In this document: piece after piece, positions 5,865-6,241 of the stretch
Position numbering within the stretch: position 1 is the first letter of the stretch
How the letters are laid out: every line of letters starts with the position of its first letter
Source: Dehalococcoidia bacterium
GTDB lineage: Bacteria; Chloroflexota; Dehalococcoidia; Dehalococcoidales; DAOWJH01
DNA length: 6,241 nucleotides
Reading direction: 5' to 3'
Assembly (NCBI GenBank): GCA_030640495.1
Contig: DAOWJH010000057.1
Span: forward strand, 1 to 6,241
Position numbers and translations under genes: made by a program
Notes under the pieces: generated by a model
What the model saw: the letters and a program-made list of their open reading frames with translations, nothing else
The model's database searches: none
What the model was told of the DNA's origin: nothing

Positions 5865-6241
5865 TACTTAGCCTCCCTAAACACAATGTTACCACACACC
5901 CTCTCAAGCTCTTCCCTTGAGATAGCGCCCTCCCGCAAAACTACAGGCACCTCCCCGGTTACATCAACTACACTAGATTCTCTACCACCCGGGCACCGGC
6001 CACCATCAATAACCAAGTCTATCTTATCACCAAGCTGAGAATAGACTTCATCAGCAGTTAGCGAACTTGGCTTACCACTCAGATTAGCACTTGTGCCTAC
6101 AATAGGAGCCCCCAGACCTTGGGCAAGGGCAACAGGAATGGGGTGAGCTGGAATACGAACGGCTACGGTTACACCGCCACCGGTGATAATGTCAGGGACT
6201 GATTTAGACTTGTGTAAAACTATTGTCAAGGCACCAGGTAA
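5864..6241 (-). CDS. tsaC: threonylcarbamoyl-AMP synthase, C-terminal part (cut by window edge)
   Basis: The reading frame stays open to the window edge, giving 125 residues of a Sua5/YciO/YrdC/YwlC family protein. This enzyme makes threonylcarbamoyl-AMP from threonine, bicarbonate and ATP for the t6A37 modification of ANN-decoding tRNAs. The visible part begins LPGALTIVLHKS, matching the family WPGPLT(L/I)VL segment. It continues with VTVAVRIPAHP (24-34 of the visible part), the nucleotide-site motif SANLSGKPS (51-59) and IDGG..PGGRESSVVD (78-93). The protein ends soon after the YrdC domain (VLREGAI...), so it lacks the extra Sua5 domain and is the short TsaC/YwlC type. A TTG at 6229 is only an internal Leu codon, not a start. 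It overlaps rpiB by one base. Confidence 0.93.
   Translation of the reverse strand, partial: LPGALTIVLHKSKSVPDIITGGGVTVAVRIPAHPIPVALAQGLGAPIVGTSANLSGKPSSLTADEVYSQLGDKIDLVIDGGRCPGGRESSVVDVTGEVPVVLREGAISREELERVCGNIVFREAK
5872..5877 (-). promoter_or_regulatory. ribosome binding site of rpiB (supports GTG start)
   Basis: GGGAGG lies 7 bases before the GTG start of rpiB and inside the last codons of tsaC. It supports use of GTG, with no in-frame ATG available at the conserved N-terminus. Confidence 0.85.

Noticed and set aside
393..6038. Plus-strand open reading frames of 60-135 codons across the window
   Set aside because: All lie antisense to strongly conserved genes, resemble no family, and have low-complexity or atypical composition.
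6227..6229. TTG as the start of the tsaC gene
   Set aside because: The frame continues open to the window edge with conserved residues LPGA before it, so the gene is cut rather than short.

Overview
The window is a compact block of bacterial metabolism genes, all on the minus strand, so it reads from right (6241) to left (1). In transcription order it holds the 3' part of a threonylcarbamoyl-AMP synthase gene (tsaC/ywlC), rpiB, a 180-bp regulatory gap, then ilvD, ilvB, ilvN, ilvC and the first 65 codons of leuA. No tRNA, rRNA, insertion sequence, CRISPR array or phage gene is visible. All plus-strand open frames lie antisense to well-recognised genes and are treated as shadows.

The protein sequences and the gene order ilvD-ilvB-ilvN-ilvC-leuA next to rpiB and tsaC suggest an anaerobic bacterium related to Chloroflexota/Dehalococcoidia. 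This is a judgement from memory of similar operons, not a database result; deep-branching Firmicutes-like lineages remain possible.

Region 1 (5430-6241): the tsaC end and rpiB overlap by one base (TAGTG) and look translationally coupled. TsaC makes the threonylcarbamoyl-AMP used for the t6A tRNA modification. RpiB interconverts ribose 5-phosphate and ribulose 5-phosphate.

Region 2 (5250-5429): this is the most interesting part. It has a consensus -35 box, an extended -10 box, a 12-residue leader ORF reading MNSNYAILVLVT (five consecutive Ile/Leu/Val codons), and a strong GC-rich hairpin followed by six U's just before ilvD. Together these look like a ribosome-mediated transcription attenuator sensing branched-chain aminoacyl-tRNA. 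The predicted transcription start lies only a few bases before the leader ATG and there is no Shine-Dalgarno sequence, so the leader peptide may be translated from a leaderless transcript.

Region 3 (1-5249): ilvB+ilvN encode acetohydroxyacid synthase, ilvC ketol-acid reductoisomerase and ilvD dihydroxyacid dehydratase. Together these make the valine and isoleucine precursors, including 2-ketoisovalerate. leuA then draws 2-ketoisovalerate into leucine synthesis. Spacings are short (14 bp, a 25-bp overlap, 113 bp, 33 bp), consistent with one operon. The IlvC cofactor loop lacks the usual phosphate-binding Arg and Ser and carries a Glu at the end of the second Rossmann strand, so this enzyme may prefer NADH over NADPH.
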